A DNA stretch of 64,000 bases, from the NCBI GenBank assembly GCA_036346275.1, contig JAYEVK010000138.1, positions 124,001-188,000 on the forward strand, read 5' to 3'. Of the stretch, positions 24,115 through 34,959 are shown in pieces (within the stretch, counting starts at the first letter, position 1; each line of letters opens with the position of its first letter). The notes under the pieces were generated by a model. That model was not told the origin of the DNA, made no database searches, and saw only the letters and a list, made by a program, of their open reading frames with translations. The translations under genes were made by a program, and so were the position numbers. The stretch comes from Otatea glauca (taxonomy: Eukaryota; Streptophyta; Magnoliopsida; Poales; Poaceae).

Positions 24115-25032
24115 TGATGGGGACGGCGATCCTGATCTTTCGGTGAGATGATGATACGTCGATTAGGAGGTGTTGATGGCACCGAATTTAGGGCGTCCTA
24201 CCAAACAGGTTTGGAGCTTCGCAATCACAATGCCAAATCCACACAGATACAAGATCCAATGATCAATAATTCCTGCAAGAAAACGAGAACCCGCAAGAAC
24301 AAAGTATGAAGCAAACCGAAAAGGTAGTATTGAAATCAAACAAAGAGAACAAGTTGAGGTTCTGTTTCCCGGCTCGGGCGGTCTAGTCGACACGCGCAAA
24401 AACGAGGAGGGACGCACACGGGGTCTACCAAAACACAACAAAACCTAAAAAACGAAGAACAGGGGTGAGAACCCAATATAAAGTGGTACCCACACAAGGG
24501 GGGCACCCAAGAGGGGTGCGGCAGCCAGGAGAGGGGCGCTGGCCAAAGGAGGGTTGGAAACCTAAGAGTACATGGGCCTTGGGCCCAAAAGAAAGGTGGC
24601 GCAGCACCTGGAATTTCTGTCCCGTGAGATTGTTCTGTGATTTCCCTTCGTTCCAAGAGGAGTTTTGCCTTGGGATCAGATCCATTGGAAAGGTTATCTC
24701 TATACCTTTCAAAAGAGTTGTCGAACGTCAAAAACGGTGTTCGGATGTGGCCGTGACGTCGATTTGAAGTACTGCTACTCCTGAATGGCCGAACCGGACT
24801 CGGCGATGAATTGGGCTTTATCTTGGGCTTTCCTTGGCGCGTGGGCTGTCCCCGGTGGATGTTCTCGACGTGCTGGTCCAGCAAAGGTGGATGGAAAGGA
24901 CATGCTTCCGGATTAAGCCCTCCATACGTCGTAGACGAAGTAGCACACGAAATAACGACGGTCGGGGACGAAGTAGCAGTCGTAGAGGAAGAAGGGGCAG
25001 CGGTTGTATCCTTGGTTGGGATGTCCTCATCA
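24115..25032 (-). repeat. 5' LTR of the gag-pro CRM element
   Basis: 918 bp, from TGATGAGGACATCCC at 25032 to 24115. It is close to the 3' LTR at 16447-17362 with scattered substitutions. It is followed by the CATAT duplication and satellite. A TATA-like element lies near 24474-24484 (CAATATAAAG on the plus strand). No CR motif is encoded. Confidence 0.93.
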
Positions 25033-25532
25033 CATATGTAGTCCATTCGGGGTGTTTCTCACTCAGTTTCAATCTGTGATTTTTTCGCACGAATGGAGTC
25101 TGAAGTGCAAGTTGGGACATGTTGTGAGGAATTTTTAACACCGACTCGGACGTATTCGAAACGCTTACCGATATGAGTTAGGGCGCATGTGAAGTCCATT
25201 CTGGGTGTTTGTCACTCAGTTTCACTCTATGACTTTAGTTCGCACGAATGGAGCCTGCAGTGCAGGAAGGGACACGTCGTGAGGAAGTTTTAACACAGAC
25301 TCGAACGGATTCGAAATGCTTATCGATATGAGTTAGGGCGCATATGAAGTCCATTCGGGGTGTTTCTCACACAGTTTCACTCTGTAAGTTTTGTTCGCAT
25401 GAATGGAGTCTGCAGTGCAGGTTGGGATACGTTGTGAGGAATTTTTAAGACCGACTCGGACGGATTCGAAATGCTTACCGATTTTAGTTAGGGCCATATG
25501 AAGTCCATTCGGGGTGTTTTCCACTCAGTTTC
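25033..25532 (+). repeat. 155-bp satellite array, block 5 (transition)
   Basis: About three monomers. The first resembles blocks 1-4; the next ones already carry markers of the diverged subfamily (TTAGTTCGCACGAATGGAGC, CACGTCGTGAGG, ACTCGGACGG, GAAATGCTTACCG). Confidence 0.93.
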
Positions 25533-26132
25533 TGATGAGGATATCACTTCTTCGGGTACGCCGACAGCAGCTGCTGCCACGACTCCTCATCCTATGCAAG
25601 GATCGATCACTCGAGCTCGTGCACGTAAACTGAATTATCAGGTACTTTCGTTTCTTGGCATATCTAATAACTTGAAGAACTATTTGATGCCGCCTGAAAC
25701 AGATTGTGTTATTCTGTTAAGGAATGAAGGTCCTAGAGCGATGATGGTGAATGGACACGAAGATGATTGCAGAGAGGGAAGGAGTTCTTCATTTGACCAC
25801 AAGATCCTGAAGTCTCCATGATTTCGGCAGCAAAGAGAGTGGTGCTGCATCACCCACGAATTGGCCGCATAAATTGGCCCTTACCATGTAATAGAGTATT
25901 ATTTAGAGATAAGAATAATAGGAAGGAGACCTAGCTAAAGATGGAAAGGAATTTGAGGGAAGGTCTGATTTTCGGCCACAAATCAAGGCATGGCCGAACA
26001 ACCCTCCCCCCACTTCCTTTTATACCACGACCGGCCTCCAAAGAACTCGGATTTCATTGAGTTTAAGTTTAGCCCTTGTGCAAACTTCTGTTCTTCAGTT
26101 GTGTCGGTTGACCACCTGTAAAGATAGCTTAA
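25533..26132 (+). repeat. Truncated CRM LTR with CR motif
   Basis: The LTR starts TGATGAGGATATCAC inside a satellite monomer (after CTCAGTTTC) and is lost after about 600 bp, where satellite resumes at CGCACGAATGG. It is the same family as 3850-4416. It encodes DEDITSSGTPT, then ITRARARKLNYQVLSFLGIS and VILLRNEGP, an intact-looking CR motif. TATA-like TTTTATACC is at about 26018-26026. The right end is not a true LTR end, so the element was cut by deletion or recombination with satellite. Confidence 0.85.
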
Positions 26133-27958
26133 TCGCACGAATGGAGCCTACAGTAAAGGTTGGGACACGTCGTGAGGAAGTTTTTATAGAGACTTTGACG
26201 GATTCGAAACGCTTAGCGATATTAGTTAGGGCGCATATAAAGTCCATTCGTGGTGTTTGTCACTCAGTTTCACTCTGTGAGTTTTGTTCGCATGAATGGA
26301 GAGTTGGGACACGTCATCAGGAATTATTAACACCGACTCGGACGGATACGAAACGCGTACCGATATGAGTTAGGGCGCATATGAAGTCCATTCGGGGTGT
26401 TTTTTCACTCTGTTTCACTCTGTGACTTTTGTTCGCACGAATGGAGTGTGCAGTGCAGGTTTGGACACATCGTGAGGAATTTTTAACACCCACTCGGACG
26501 TATTCGAAACGCTTACCGATATGAGTTAGGGCGCATATGAAGTCCATTCGGGGTGTTTGCCACTCAGTTTCACTCTGTGACTTTTCTTCGCACGAATGGA
26601 GTGTGCAGTGCAGGTTGGGACACGTCGTGAGGAAGTTTTAGCAACACTCGGACGGATTCGAAACGCTTACCGATGTGAATTAGGGCGCATATGAAGTCCA
26701 TTCGGGGTGTTTGTCACTCAGTTTCACTCTGTGACTTTTCTTCGCACGAATGGAGCCTGCAGTGCAGGTAGGGACACGTCGTGAGGAAGTTTTTACACCG
26801 ACTCGCACGGATTCGAAACGCTTACCGATATGATTTAGCGCGCATATGAAGTCCATTCGGGGTGTTTCTCACTCAGTTTCAATCTGTGACTTTTGTTCGC
26901 ACGAATGGAGAGTTGGGACACGTCGTGAGGAATTTTTAACAACAACTCGGACGGATTCGAAACGCTTACCGATATGAGTTAGGGCGCATATGAAGTCCAT
27001 TCGGGGTGTTTGTCAGTCTGTGAAGTTTGCTACCACGAATGAATTCTGCAGTGCAGGTTGGGACACGTCGTGAGTAAGTATTAACACAAACTCGGATGGA
27101 TTAGAAACGCTTACCGATATGAATTAGGGTGCATATGAAGTCCATTCGAGGTGTTTGTCACTCATTTTCACTCTGCGACTTTTGTTCGGACGAATGGAGC
27201 CTGCAGTGCAGGTTGGGACACGTCTTGAGGAAGTTTTTACACTAACTCGGACGGATTCGAAACGCTTACCGATGAGTTAGGGCCCATTTGAAGTCCATTC
27301 TGGGTGTTTCTCTCTCAGTTTCACTCTGTGTCTTTTGTTCGCACGAATGGAGAGTTGGGACACATCGTGAGGAAGTTTTAACACCGACTCGGACGGATTC
27401 GAAACGCTTAGCAATATGAGTTAGGGCGCATATGAAGTCCATTCGGGGTGTTTGTCACTCAGTTTCACTCTGTGAGTTTTGTTCGCACAAATGGAGAGTT
27501 GGCACACGTCGTGATAAATTTTTAAGACCGACTCGTACGGATTCGAAATGCTTACCGATATGAGTTAGGGCGTATATGAAGTCCATTCGGGGTGTTTGCC
27601 ACTCAGTTTCACTCTGTTACTTTTGTTCACACGAATGGAGTGTGCAGTGCAAGTTGGGACACGTCGTGAGGAAGTTTTAGCACCACTCGAACGTATTCGA
27701 AACGCTTACCGATATGAGTTAGGGCGCATATGAAGTCCATTCGGGGTGTTTGTCACTTAGTTTCACTCTGTGACTTTTGTTCGCATGAATGGAGCCTGCA
27801 GTGCAGGTAGGGACACGTCGTGAGAAAGTTTTTACAGCGACTCAGACGGATTCGAAACGCTTACCGATATGAGTTAGGGCGCATATGAAGTCCATTCGGG
27901 GTGTTTCTCACTCGGTTTCACTCTGTGAGTTTTGTTCGCACGAATGTAGTGTGCAGTG
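26133..27958 (+). repeat. Diverged satellite subfamily, block 6
   Basis: About 12 forward monomers, clearly a separate subfamily: CTTTTGTTCGCACGAATGG, GTGCAGGTTGGGACACGTCG, GAGGAAGTTTT, ACTCGGACGG, CGAAACGCTTACCGA. Monomers run about 140-156 bp because several lack about 11 bases between GAATGGAG and TTGGGACACG (near 26298, 26906, 27349, 27491). A run of variants at 26596-26800 (GTTTTAGCAACACTCGG, then GCAGGTAGGGACACG) recurs at 27636-27840. Confidence 0.93.
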
Positions 27959-28603
27959 TGTAACATCCCAAAATTTGCCCAAATATTATTTTATTGCTCA
28001 AAAGTGCATTTATGATTTTCTGGAATTTTTTTGGATTTTTCTGGATTTATTTGAATTAATTTCAAATCAAGTTTATTGCCTTTTATTGAAATCTAATTAA
28101 ATCTGTGCAAAGTCAAAATAAAGTTTTGCCAAAAATATTTTATTTGAGTCCAGAATGTCTCAAAGTATTTTTGAGATTTTTCTTGGATTTTTATTAATAG
28201 TTTTATTGCCTAAAACAAACAATATGAATTTCGGGAATTATTTTTATTTAAAAATCCTTTCTTTTCGGTTGGAACAGTATTGGGCTTGGCCCATTCGCTG
28301 TGCGTGGCTGGCCCAGAGTAGCGCGGCCTGTTTAGCCCATCTTCTGGAGGGTTGATCAGCGCCGTTCAATCGAGATCGCGCGGGCAAGATTGAAACGTAC
28401 CGGTTCGGGCCTCATTTAATCGCCGCCGTTGGAAAATATCACGGTCGGTTGGATGCAGATCTCGGTAGTAAAATCGTGGCGATGGATTGCGATCGAACGG
28501 TTGTGGTGAATCGTCTTCGCCAGACTCGGAAGCGGCCGTCGCCGTGTCGAGTCGGTCTCCGCCGCGTAATGACCTAGGGTTTCCTTTGGGCGCGCATCGA
28601 GGC

Positions 28604-28611
28604 TATAAATA
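28604..28611 (+). promoter_or_regulatory. LTR TATA box
   Basis: TATAAATA in the context GAGGCTATAAATAGAGGG, about 645 bp into the LTR. The same box is conserved at the matching place of the LTR at 57647-60756 (minus strand, near 60170-60177), which supports it as the element promoter. Confidence 0.7.
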
Positions 28612-29169
28612 GAGGGGCAAGTACCGAGGTTCATCCGTGTGCCGCAGCTTTTGATCGGTAAAGTTTCGCAAGAGCGATCGAGAGCGTGCTCGGAGCTCGC
28701 CAGTAGAACGCCGAGATCGCCGCGGGTTTTGCTCAAGGCGCGCCGCGGTTCGTCGGTTTTGACGCTTTGGTCTCGGATTTGGACTCGTCCGGGTGTGCGC
28801 GTCAACCAATCCACTTCTTCACATCGGGAACGCGCCGAAACGCCGTCGCCGAAGCTTCTTCTTCGTCTCCGGTGGATTTCTTCGCCGTCGCTTCGCCATT
28901 AGTCTCGGGTAAGTTTGTGGCCGTCAGATCTGAGCGAGCGGGGGAGATCGAGCCGCGTTGCAAGCATCTGCAGCCGTTTGATCTAATCAAGACGTGGATG
29001 CGCGCCGCGTGTCGTGCATCGACGGGGGCGGTACTGCGACCAATCGGATCGGGACATGTGTCGGGCGTAGAGGCCGAGGCGCCATGGATCGGGTTCACGG
29101 TGGACTGGCTCCGAGCCGTGGACCAGGCCTATGCACCGGGGCGACGTGTCGTGCTCTGATTGGTTCGGG

Positions 29170-29210
29170 TCAGGGATGACGCCAGCATGACGTCATGATG
29201 ACGCAATAAT
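29170..29210. promoter_or_regulatory. TGACG box cluster in Tekay-like LTR
   Basis: GGATGACGCCAGC, CATGACGTCATG and GATGACGCAAT within 40 bp, the same type of cluster as in the other two chromovirus LTRs. bZIP (TGA/CRE) binding is inferred from motif only. Confidence 0.45.
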
Positions 29211-31071
29211 CTGTTTTCGATTTAATAATAAATCTGTTAATTCCGAATTTCTGATTTTCTGATTTCAGTATTTATTTCAAACTTCAAAAGGCTATATCTT
29301 TTGCATCGTAACTCGGATTTGAGTGATTCCAATTTCTAAAAATTTGTAAAATTTAGATCTATTTAATGGTGAATTTTATTTGATTTTTGGAGTTAAATTG
29401 CTCTCTATTTTGGCATTTATTTGCTTTTCTTCTTCGGTACGCGTAGACGTTGAATTGTGCGACGCTTCGGAGGAAGATCCAGCAACTCAAGAGCAAGTTC
29501 CAGAACCAGATCAGGACCTATTCCAAGGCAAGTTGTGCTTTGATCATGTTGAACCCATGTTTATAAAATTGCTATGTTTGTTTTACCCTATTGCATATAT
29601 TTCAAATATACAATTGTTTTAAATTAGATTGGGTTTAGCTAATATACCAGATTGATCTACACCCTACCTTGTCATTGTATGCCATGATCCATTGTCACCC
29701 TAGATTGGTTAAATATAGATGGTTAATAATTATAATCAACATTGGAGGATTAGTTCGTATTAGTTGCTTAGTCATGCCACGTCATCACATGTGTCAGAAT
29801 CATTGATAATTAATCCTGATTAATGGAATATGGAACAATATTATGAACTTGTGTGTCATGTGGGATCACACGATGAGATTGAGTTGTTGTGGCGAGTCAT
29901 GTCACGCAACGATGTTGAATTGTTGATGACACGTGGTGCTTAGTAATCAACTGGGTGATAAAAATTTAGATTGGGGCAAGTGACAAGGGGCGAGTATGCC
30001 AAGCTGGGCCTGATGGGCAGAGGGTATGTGGATGTCTTGCCTTGATCACAATAAGGACTTAACCTTGCAAGCCTTTGACCTGAGTCAATCATGCAACCAC
30101 ATGTCTGGTATGGGCCAGCCTAGCTGAGTAATTTGCAATGTCTTGATTTTGGTACTATCGTGGTCGGTGTGAATTCCCGAGTTATGGTGTAATTCACATG
30201 GCGCAAGAGGGGGGCCCTGGTTATGGTTTTCAGACCCATCAGTGTTGAAACCTTAGCGGGTAGTATCCGGTTAAGCCAGAGCATTGTAAAGGCTTTGTTA
30301 GAATCACTCGCCTTGGTGGTGTTTGGTTGTATCACGTGGGTAAAGTGCATAACCTCTGCAGAGTGTGAAACAATTCGGATAGCCGTGCTCGCGGTATTGA
30401 GCAATGCTCGGGAATTACAGTTAAGGGTTAGTTTAATTAATTGGACAACTTGGTTGGGATGGCGGAAGGCCATATGGAAGATGGCATTTGACTTAGGATT
30501 GGTAACTTGGTTCACTTGAGAAATACTGAATTTATTTACTATTGATATTTGTTTTACAGTCTTTACAATCTATTTACTGTATTCGTTCATAAATGCTGCT
30601 TATTGCAAAATAGCCATGATAGCCTATTCATTGGAATAAGCCTGGCATATAGATACATAGAATTGCATTCTGTGCACAACTTGTTGAGTGCTTAAGTACT
30701 CACCCTTGCCAAACAACAATAATCAACAGTTGAAGAATCTACACCTGTGTTGGAAGAGGAAGTCCAAGAAGACACGAGTCATTAGGGTCCGAGCCTTGTC
30801 GGTTGCCTGTGGTGAACTGATGAGCTATCTACATTTTCTACTTTCCGCTGCTTAATTATTAGCTTATATTTCCAGTCTTGCCCTGCGTGGCTTAATAATG
30901 TAAGTCGGTCATAAGATCATACCTTTAGCTATATCAATAAATGAACTATTATTCTATTATCGTTGAGTATGATGTCATAAGTACCGATGTTGAGCTGTGT
31001 GCACTAGCGTTGATCCTGGGACTAGTGCGTTAAACACAGTGGGTTCGAATCAGTGGATTCGGGTCCTTACA

Positions 31072-31088
31072 TAGTGCAGGTTGGGACA
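31072..31088 (+). repeat. 17-bp satellite remnant
   Basis: TAGTGCAGGTTGGGACA is the piece of satellite left between the Tekay-like solo LTR and the next CRM LTR. It belongs to the block 6 subfamily, so both insertions hit the same monomer. Confidence 0.85.
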
Positions 31089-31412
31089 TGATGAGGACAT
31101 CTCCACAATGGATACAACCAGCTCTAACGCCACTCACCAGGATGAACCACCACTTCAAGCACCACTCACTCGAGCCCGTGCACGTCAACTAAATTATCAG
31201 GTGAAGGCGTTCCTAAGTATTCCAATTAACGATACAATGAATGGGATGCTATTTAATTTTTGTGATGATGTGATTATTCTTAGGAACCATGGAGATGACC
31301 CACAACGCACAAAGGAGTTCGCGTCCAGAGGGAAGAGCAAATTGGAATCAGATTCGGACTTCTAGAGATGGTCAAATTCAAACGGCCATAACTTTTGATC
31401 CAGAAGGCTTCT
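31089..31412 (+). repeat. CRM LTR, left part (receives the composite insertion)
   Basis: Starts TGATGAGGACATCTCC at 31089 after satellite GGGACA. It encodes on the plus strand LTRARARQLNYQVKAFLSIP and VIILRNHGDDP, the CR motif. It breaks at CTTCT (31408-31412) where the minus-strand CRM element begins, and resumes at 53141. Confidence 0.92.
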
Positions 31413-32344
31413 AGATAGAACTAGGCGTCCCGACCTTTCGATGAGAGGAGGTAACGTCGATCTGGTGGAGGGCGAAGTTGGCGGCCTGACTACAACGAAC
31501 CCGACGTTCCGCCTTAGCGACCGGTACACCACCCTCCTGAATGTTATTGATCCCGCGGGAAGCGCGACCAACCTGACCACGAAGGTATTTGTTCCTGCGA
31601 GCAATCGAAGAACCAGCAAGAACAAGGGATTACAAGCAACTCAATCATGAATATGAATTCAGATCGGTTCTGAAACAAAAACACTCGAAGTTGGGGTTCC
31701 GATGAACAAGTAGACGGGCGGCCTAGTGGGCACACGCGAGTACAAGCAGTAGCAATGGCTAACTGAATCAAACAAAACCCAAAACCCTAACTATGATGGC
31801 GGCTGGCTAATTATAGACCAAGGGCGTGCAGCACTGGGCCTTAACATGGGCCTACTGATTACAACTCGAAATAAAGACTAGAGCCCAATTAGACTTGGAC
31901 TGGAAAAGTGTTCTGGATTGTTTTGTGTATTCCCGTTGACTTGGAAGGAATTTGGAAGTGATCTCAGATCGGTTGGAAAGAGGACGACCCGGGCTTTCGT
32001 TCTTGTACTCGTAGACCTCCAGAAGCCTTTTGGATCAAAAGTTATGGCCATTTGAATTTGACCATCTCTGGAAGTCCGAATCTGATTCCAATTTGCTCTT
32101 CCCTCTGGATGCGAACTCCTTTGTGCGTTGTGGGTCTTCTCCATGGTTCCTAAGAATAATCACATCATCCCAAAAATTAAATAGCATCCCATTCATTGTA
32201 TCATTAATTGGAATACTTAGGAACGCCTTCACCTGATAATTTAGTTGACGTGCACGGGCTAGAGTGAGTGGTCCTTGAAGTGGTGGTTCATCCTGGTGAG
32301 TGGAGTTAGAGCTGGTTGTATCCATTGTGGAAATGTCCTCATCA
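31413..32344 (-). repeat. 3' LTR of the autonomous-type CRM
   Basis: 932 bp, from TGATGAGGACATTTCC at 32344 to 31413. It differs from the partner LTR at 52209-53140 by scattered substitutions, so the insertion is not recent. Its first 310 bp on the minus strand carry the coding end of integrase including the CR motif. Confidence 0.93.
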
Positions 32345-33519
32345 TCCTCCCTCTGTTGAAATGGAGTCGTCCTCGACTCATGCTCATCTTCATCACCCAT
32401 GTACGGCTTCAAATCAGCAACATTGAAAGAATTGCTTACACTGTAGTCTGCAGGCAAATTAAGCTTGTATGCATTATCATTTATCTTAGCAATCACTTTA
32501 AAAGGACCATCAGCTCTAGGCATCAATTTAGACTTTCGCAAATCAGGAAACCTATCCTTTCTCAAGTGCAACCAAACAAGATCTCCAGGTTCAAAAGTTA
32601 ATTCCTTCCTACCCTGACTACCAGCAACTATATCTAGCATTCATGCGCTCAATGTTATCTTTAGTAGTCTCATTTAATTTCAGCACAAAATCAGCACGTT
32701 TAGCAGCATCTAAGTTTACTTTTTCAGAACATTGTAATGGCAAAATATCAATGGGTGCACGAGGATTGAAACCATATACCACCTGAAAAGGAGTCATCTT
32801 GGTAGTAGAATGCAATGAGCGGTTGTAGGCAAACTCCAAATGAGGTAGGCACTCTTCCCACATCTTCAAATTGTTCTTCAAAATGGCTCTCAACATTGTA
32901 GACAACGTTCTGTTGACGACTTCAGTCTGGCCATCAGTTTGAGGGTGACATGTAGTACAATACAAAAACTTGGTACCCAGTTTCTTCCAAAGCGTCCGCC
33001 AAAAATGACTCAAAAATTTTGCATCCCGATCTGACACAATTGTGGAAGGCACTCCATGTAGGCGAACTACCTCCCTGAAAAACAAGTCAGCAATGTTTGT
33101 AGCATCATCGCTCTTATGACAAGGTATAAAATGTGCCATCTTAGAAAACCGATCCACGACAACAAATATGCTATCCCTTCCCCTCTTTGTCCTAGGTAGG
33201 CCTAAAACAAAGTCCATTGAAATATCCTCCCATGGAACACTAGGAACAGGAAGAGGCATATATAAACCATGTGGGTTCAGTCGTGACTTAGCTTTATTGC
33301 AAGTAGAACAGCGAGAGACATAGCGCTCCACATCGAGCCTCATCTTTGGCCAATAAAAATGGTTGGCCAACACATCCTGTGTCTTCTTCACACCAAAGTG
33401 GCTCATCAGTCCACCTCGATGTGCTTCCTGAAGCAACAACAAACGAACAGATCCAGCTGCAATGCATAGCTTGTTAGAACGAAACACATAACCATCATTA
33501 ACAATGAACTTATTCCAAA
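32035..33519 (-). pseudogene. CRM integrase with CR motif
   Basis: The enzyme that inserts the element's cDNA. From 33487 down: the zinc-binding HHCC region (HRGGLMSHFGVKKTQDV and CSTCNKAKSR), the catalytic core with D in VVVDRFSKMAHF, D in IVSDRDAKFLSHF and E in PQTDGQTEVVNR, then VVYGFNPRAPIDILPL. The frame then shifts near 32630 and continues 32640 to 32035: GDLVWLHLRK, RADGPFKV (GPF), FNVADLKPYMGDEDEHESRT, DDEDIST, and inside the LTR the CR motif LTLARARQLNYQVKAFLSIP ... VIILRNHGEDP (first Arg of RARAR context changed to Leu). All catalytic residues are visible but the protein is split. It continues at RNase H beyond the insertion at 33525. Confidence 0.92.
32345..32379 (-). promoter_or_regulatory. 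CRM hairpin plus polypurine tract
   Basis: Minus strand GAGTCG-AGGA-CGACTC (32379 to 32364), then 19 bases ending AGAGGGAGGA, then the LTR. It lies in the integrase coding frame (ESRTTPFQQ). Confidence 0.75.
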
Positions 33520-33524
33520 CTCTT

Positions 33525-34291
33525 TGATGAGGACATCACTACTACGGATATGACCACATTTGGTTGTACCTACTCCAACACATCATCCACGGGCCAAGAA
33601 GAGAGAGAGATCAAATCCATCACGTTCTGGAATCCAATTCGGCCTCCTGAGACAGCATCAACTTAAAACGGCCATAACTTTTGATCCAGAAGGGTGTTCG
33701 GGGCACATGAGTACTTGATTGAAAGCTTTCGTCGCCCTCTTTCCAATGGATCCAGTATCACCTTCAAATTCCTTATGAGCTGTCCGGAAACTGCAAAACA
33801 AGTCACGTCACTTTTCCAGTCCGAGTCAGAGTGGGCCTTGGGCCTTGTAATCGAATTGTATTTGGTTTCCTAGGGTTTTGAACGACCACCTCCTCTTGTT
33901 ATCTCATAAATAACCAGCCGCAACCCCATCTAGGGTTTTGGGTTTTGTTTGATTAGTTTAGCCAAGTGCAAACTTTGCGTCTTCGAGTTGTGCTGGACAG
34001 CCACCTTGTCAAGACCTTCAATAGAACCCCACCTTATTTTGGCCTTCAATTCTTATTTGCAATTTCAGATTGCTTTTACCATTGTTCTTGCTTGTTCTTC
34101 AGTTGCTTGCAGGAATTGAACCTCGCGTTCAGGTTGATCGTGCCCACGGCAAGATCAATAACACTCCGGAGTTGGTTTAGCGATTGCTAAGGCGCATCGT
34201 CGTCGTACGTTGTAGTCGGATCATCAAAGTCGATTCCACCAAATCGATAGTTATCGCTCTCATCGAAAGATCGGGACACAACTTCGCATCA
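33525..34291 (+). repeat. 5' LTR of the second non-autonomous CRM
   Basis: 767 bp, TGATGAGGACATCACTACTA to TTCGCATCA. A TATA-like CTCATAAATAACC is at 33904-33916. The frame entering the LTR (DEDITTTDMTTFG in the 3' copy) ends without a RARARQLNYQ motif. Confidence 0.93.
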
Positions 34292-34959
34292 CTCTTCCTT
34301 CCTTACAATTTAGCAAAACATCTTCAAAATCAGTATCAAGCGCATATTGCTCTTTAATCGTTTCCAAGCCAAAGATTTTAGAGTCTAGTTGTGAAAGCAT
34401 GGTATATCGTCGAGATAAAGCATCAGCAATAACATTATCCTTCCCCTTCTTGTGTTTGATAACATAAGGGAAAGACTCAATGAATTCTACCCATGTTGCA
34501 TGCCTACGGTTCAACTTATTTTGGCTACGAATGTGCTTCAAGGATTCATGATCAGAGTGTATAACAAACTCTTTGGGCCACAAATAATGTTGCCAAGTCT
34601 CTAATGTTCGAACCAGTGCATACAATTCCTTATCATAAGTTGAGTAGTTCAAACGAGGCCGAGATAATTTATCACTGAAATAAGAAACTGGCTTACCTTC
34701 TTGGATCAGCACGCCTCCAATCCCAATGCCACTAGCATCACACTCAAGTTCAAAAGTCTTACCAAAGTCTGGTAGTTGGAGCAGTGGTGCATGGGTCAGC
34801 TTCTCTTTCAACAAGTCAAAGGCATCTTCATGTGACTTGCCCCATTGGAAAGCCACGCCTTTCTTGGACAACTCATTCAGCGGTGCAGCAATCGTACTGA
34901 AATCTTTCACGAAGCGACGAATTCTACCCATGTTGCATGCCTACGGTTCAACTTATTTT
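34292..34959 (-). pseudogene. Duplicate CRM RNase H fragment with templated filler
   Basis: A minus-strand RNase H, near-identical to 39277-39841 including the CTCTT target copy. Visible: KDFSTIAAPLNELSKKGVAF, ELECDASGIGIGGVLIQEGK, YSTYDKELYALVRTLE, IHSDHESLKHIRSQNKLNRR, NVIADALSRRYTMLSQLD. The copy stops after the codons for RRF at about 34918. Bases 34919-34959 are a 41-bp exact repeat of 34482-34522 from inside the same RNase H, after which the leader of the non-autonomous element follows. This copy keeps KKGVAF in frame, where the copy at 39841 has a frameshift. Confidence 0.88.

Larger units (their letters stand above)
16447..25032 (-). mobile_element. Non-autonomous CRM element (gag-pro only), TSD CATAT
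   Basis: A complete minus-strand LTR retrotransposon in satellite DNA with a perfect duplication CATAT at 16442-16446 and 25033-25037. It has two LTRs (916 and 918 bp), a primer site, a 5' leader, gag and protease, hairpin and polypurine tract. It has no RT, RNase H or integrase: the protease linker passes in frame into ESRTTPIQDGEDDEDS at the 3' LTR. Without the nested LTR (19040-22627 and one target copy) it is about 5.0 kb. It resembles in layout the non-autonomous CRM elements known from maize and rice; assignment to one of those families is not possible from sequence reading alone. Confidence 0.9.
27959..31071 (+). mobile_element. Solo Tekay-like LTR (3113 bp)
   Basis: Starts TGTAACATCCCAAAATTTGC and ends CGGGTCCTTACA, with flanks CAGTG (27954-27958) and TAGTG (31072-31076), a 5-bp duplication with one C-to-T change. 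Satellite of the block 6 type continues across it. It is the same family as the LTR at 57647-60756 of a Tekay/Del-type chromovirus. It is AT-rich at both ends and GC-rich at about 28350-29160, where chance ORFs occur. No gene is supported. Confidence 0.92.

Noticed and set aside
1204..27958. CENP-B-box-like motif in the satellite
   Set aside because: No convincing match to the mammalian box was seen, and its relevance in grasses is doubtful.
28360..29160. Possible host gene with TATA box and ORF
   Set aside because: Same position in the homologous LTR at 57647-60756; it is the LTR promoter region with chance ORFs.
34292..34959. RNase H encoded by the non-autonomous element itself
   Set aside because: It is on the opposite strand, contains the element's own CTCTT target copy, and duplicates host sequence after the 3' LTR.
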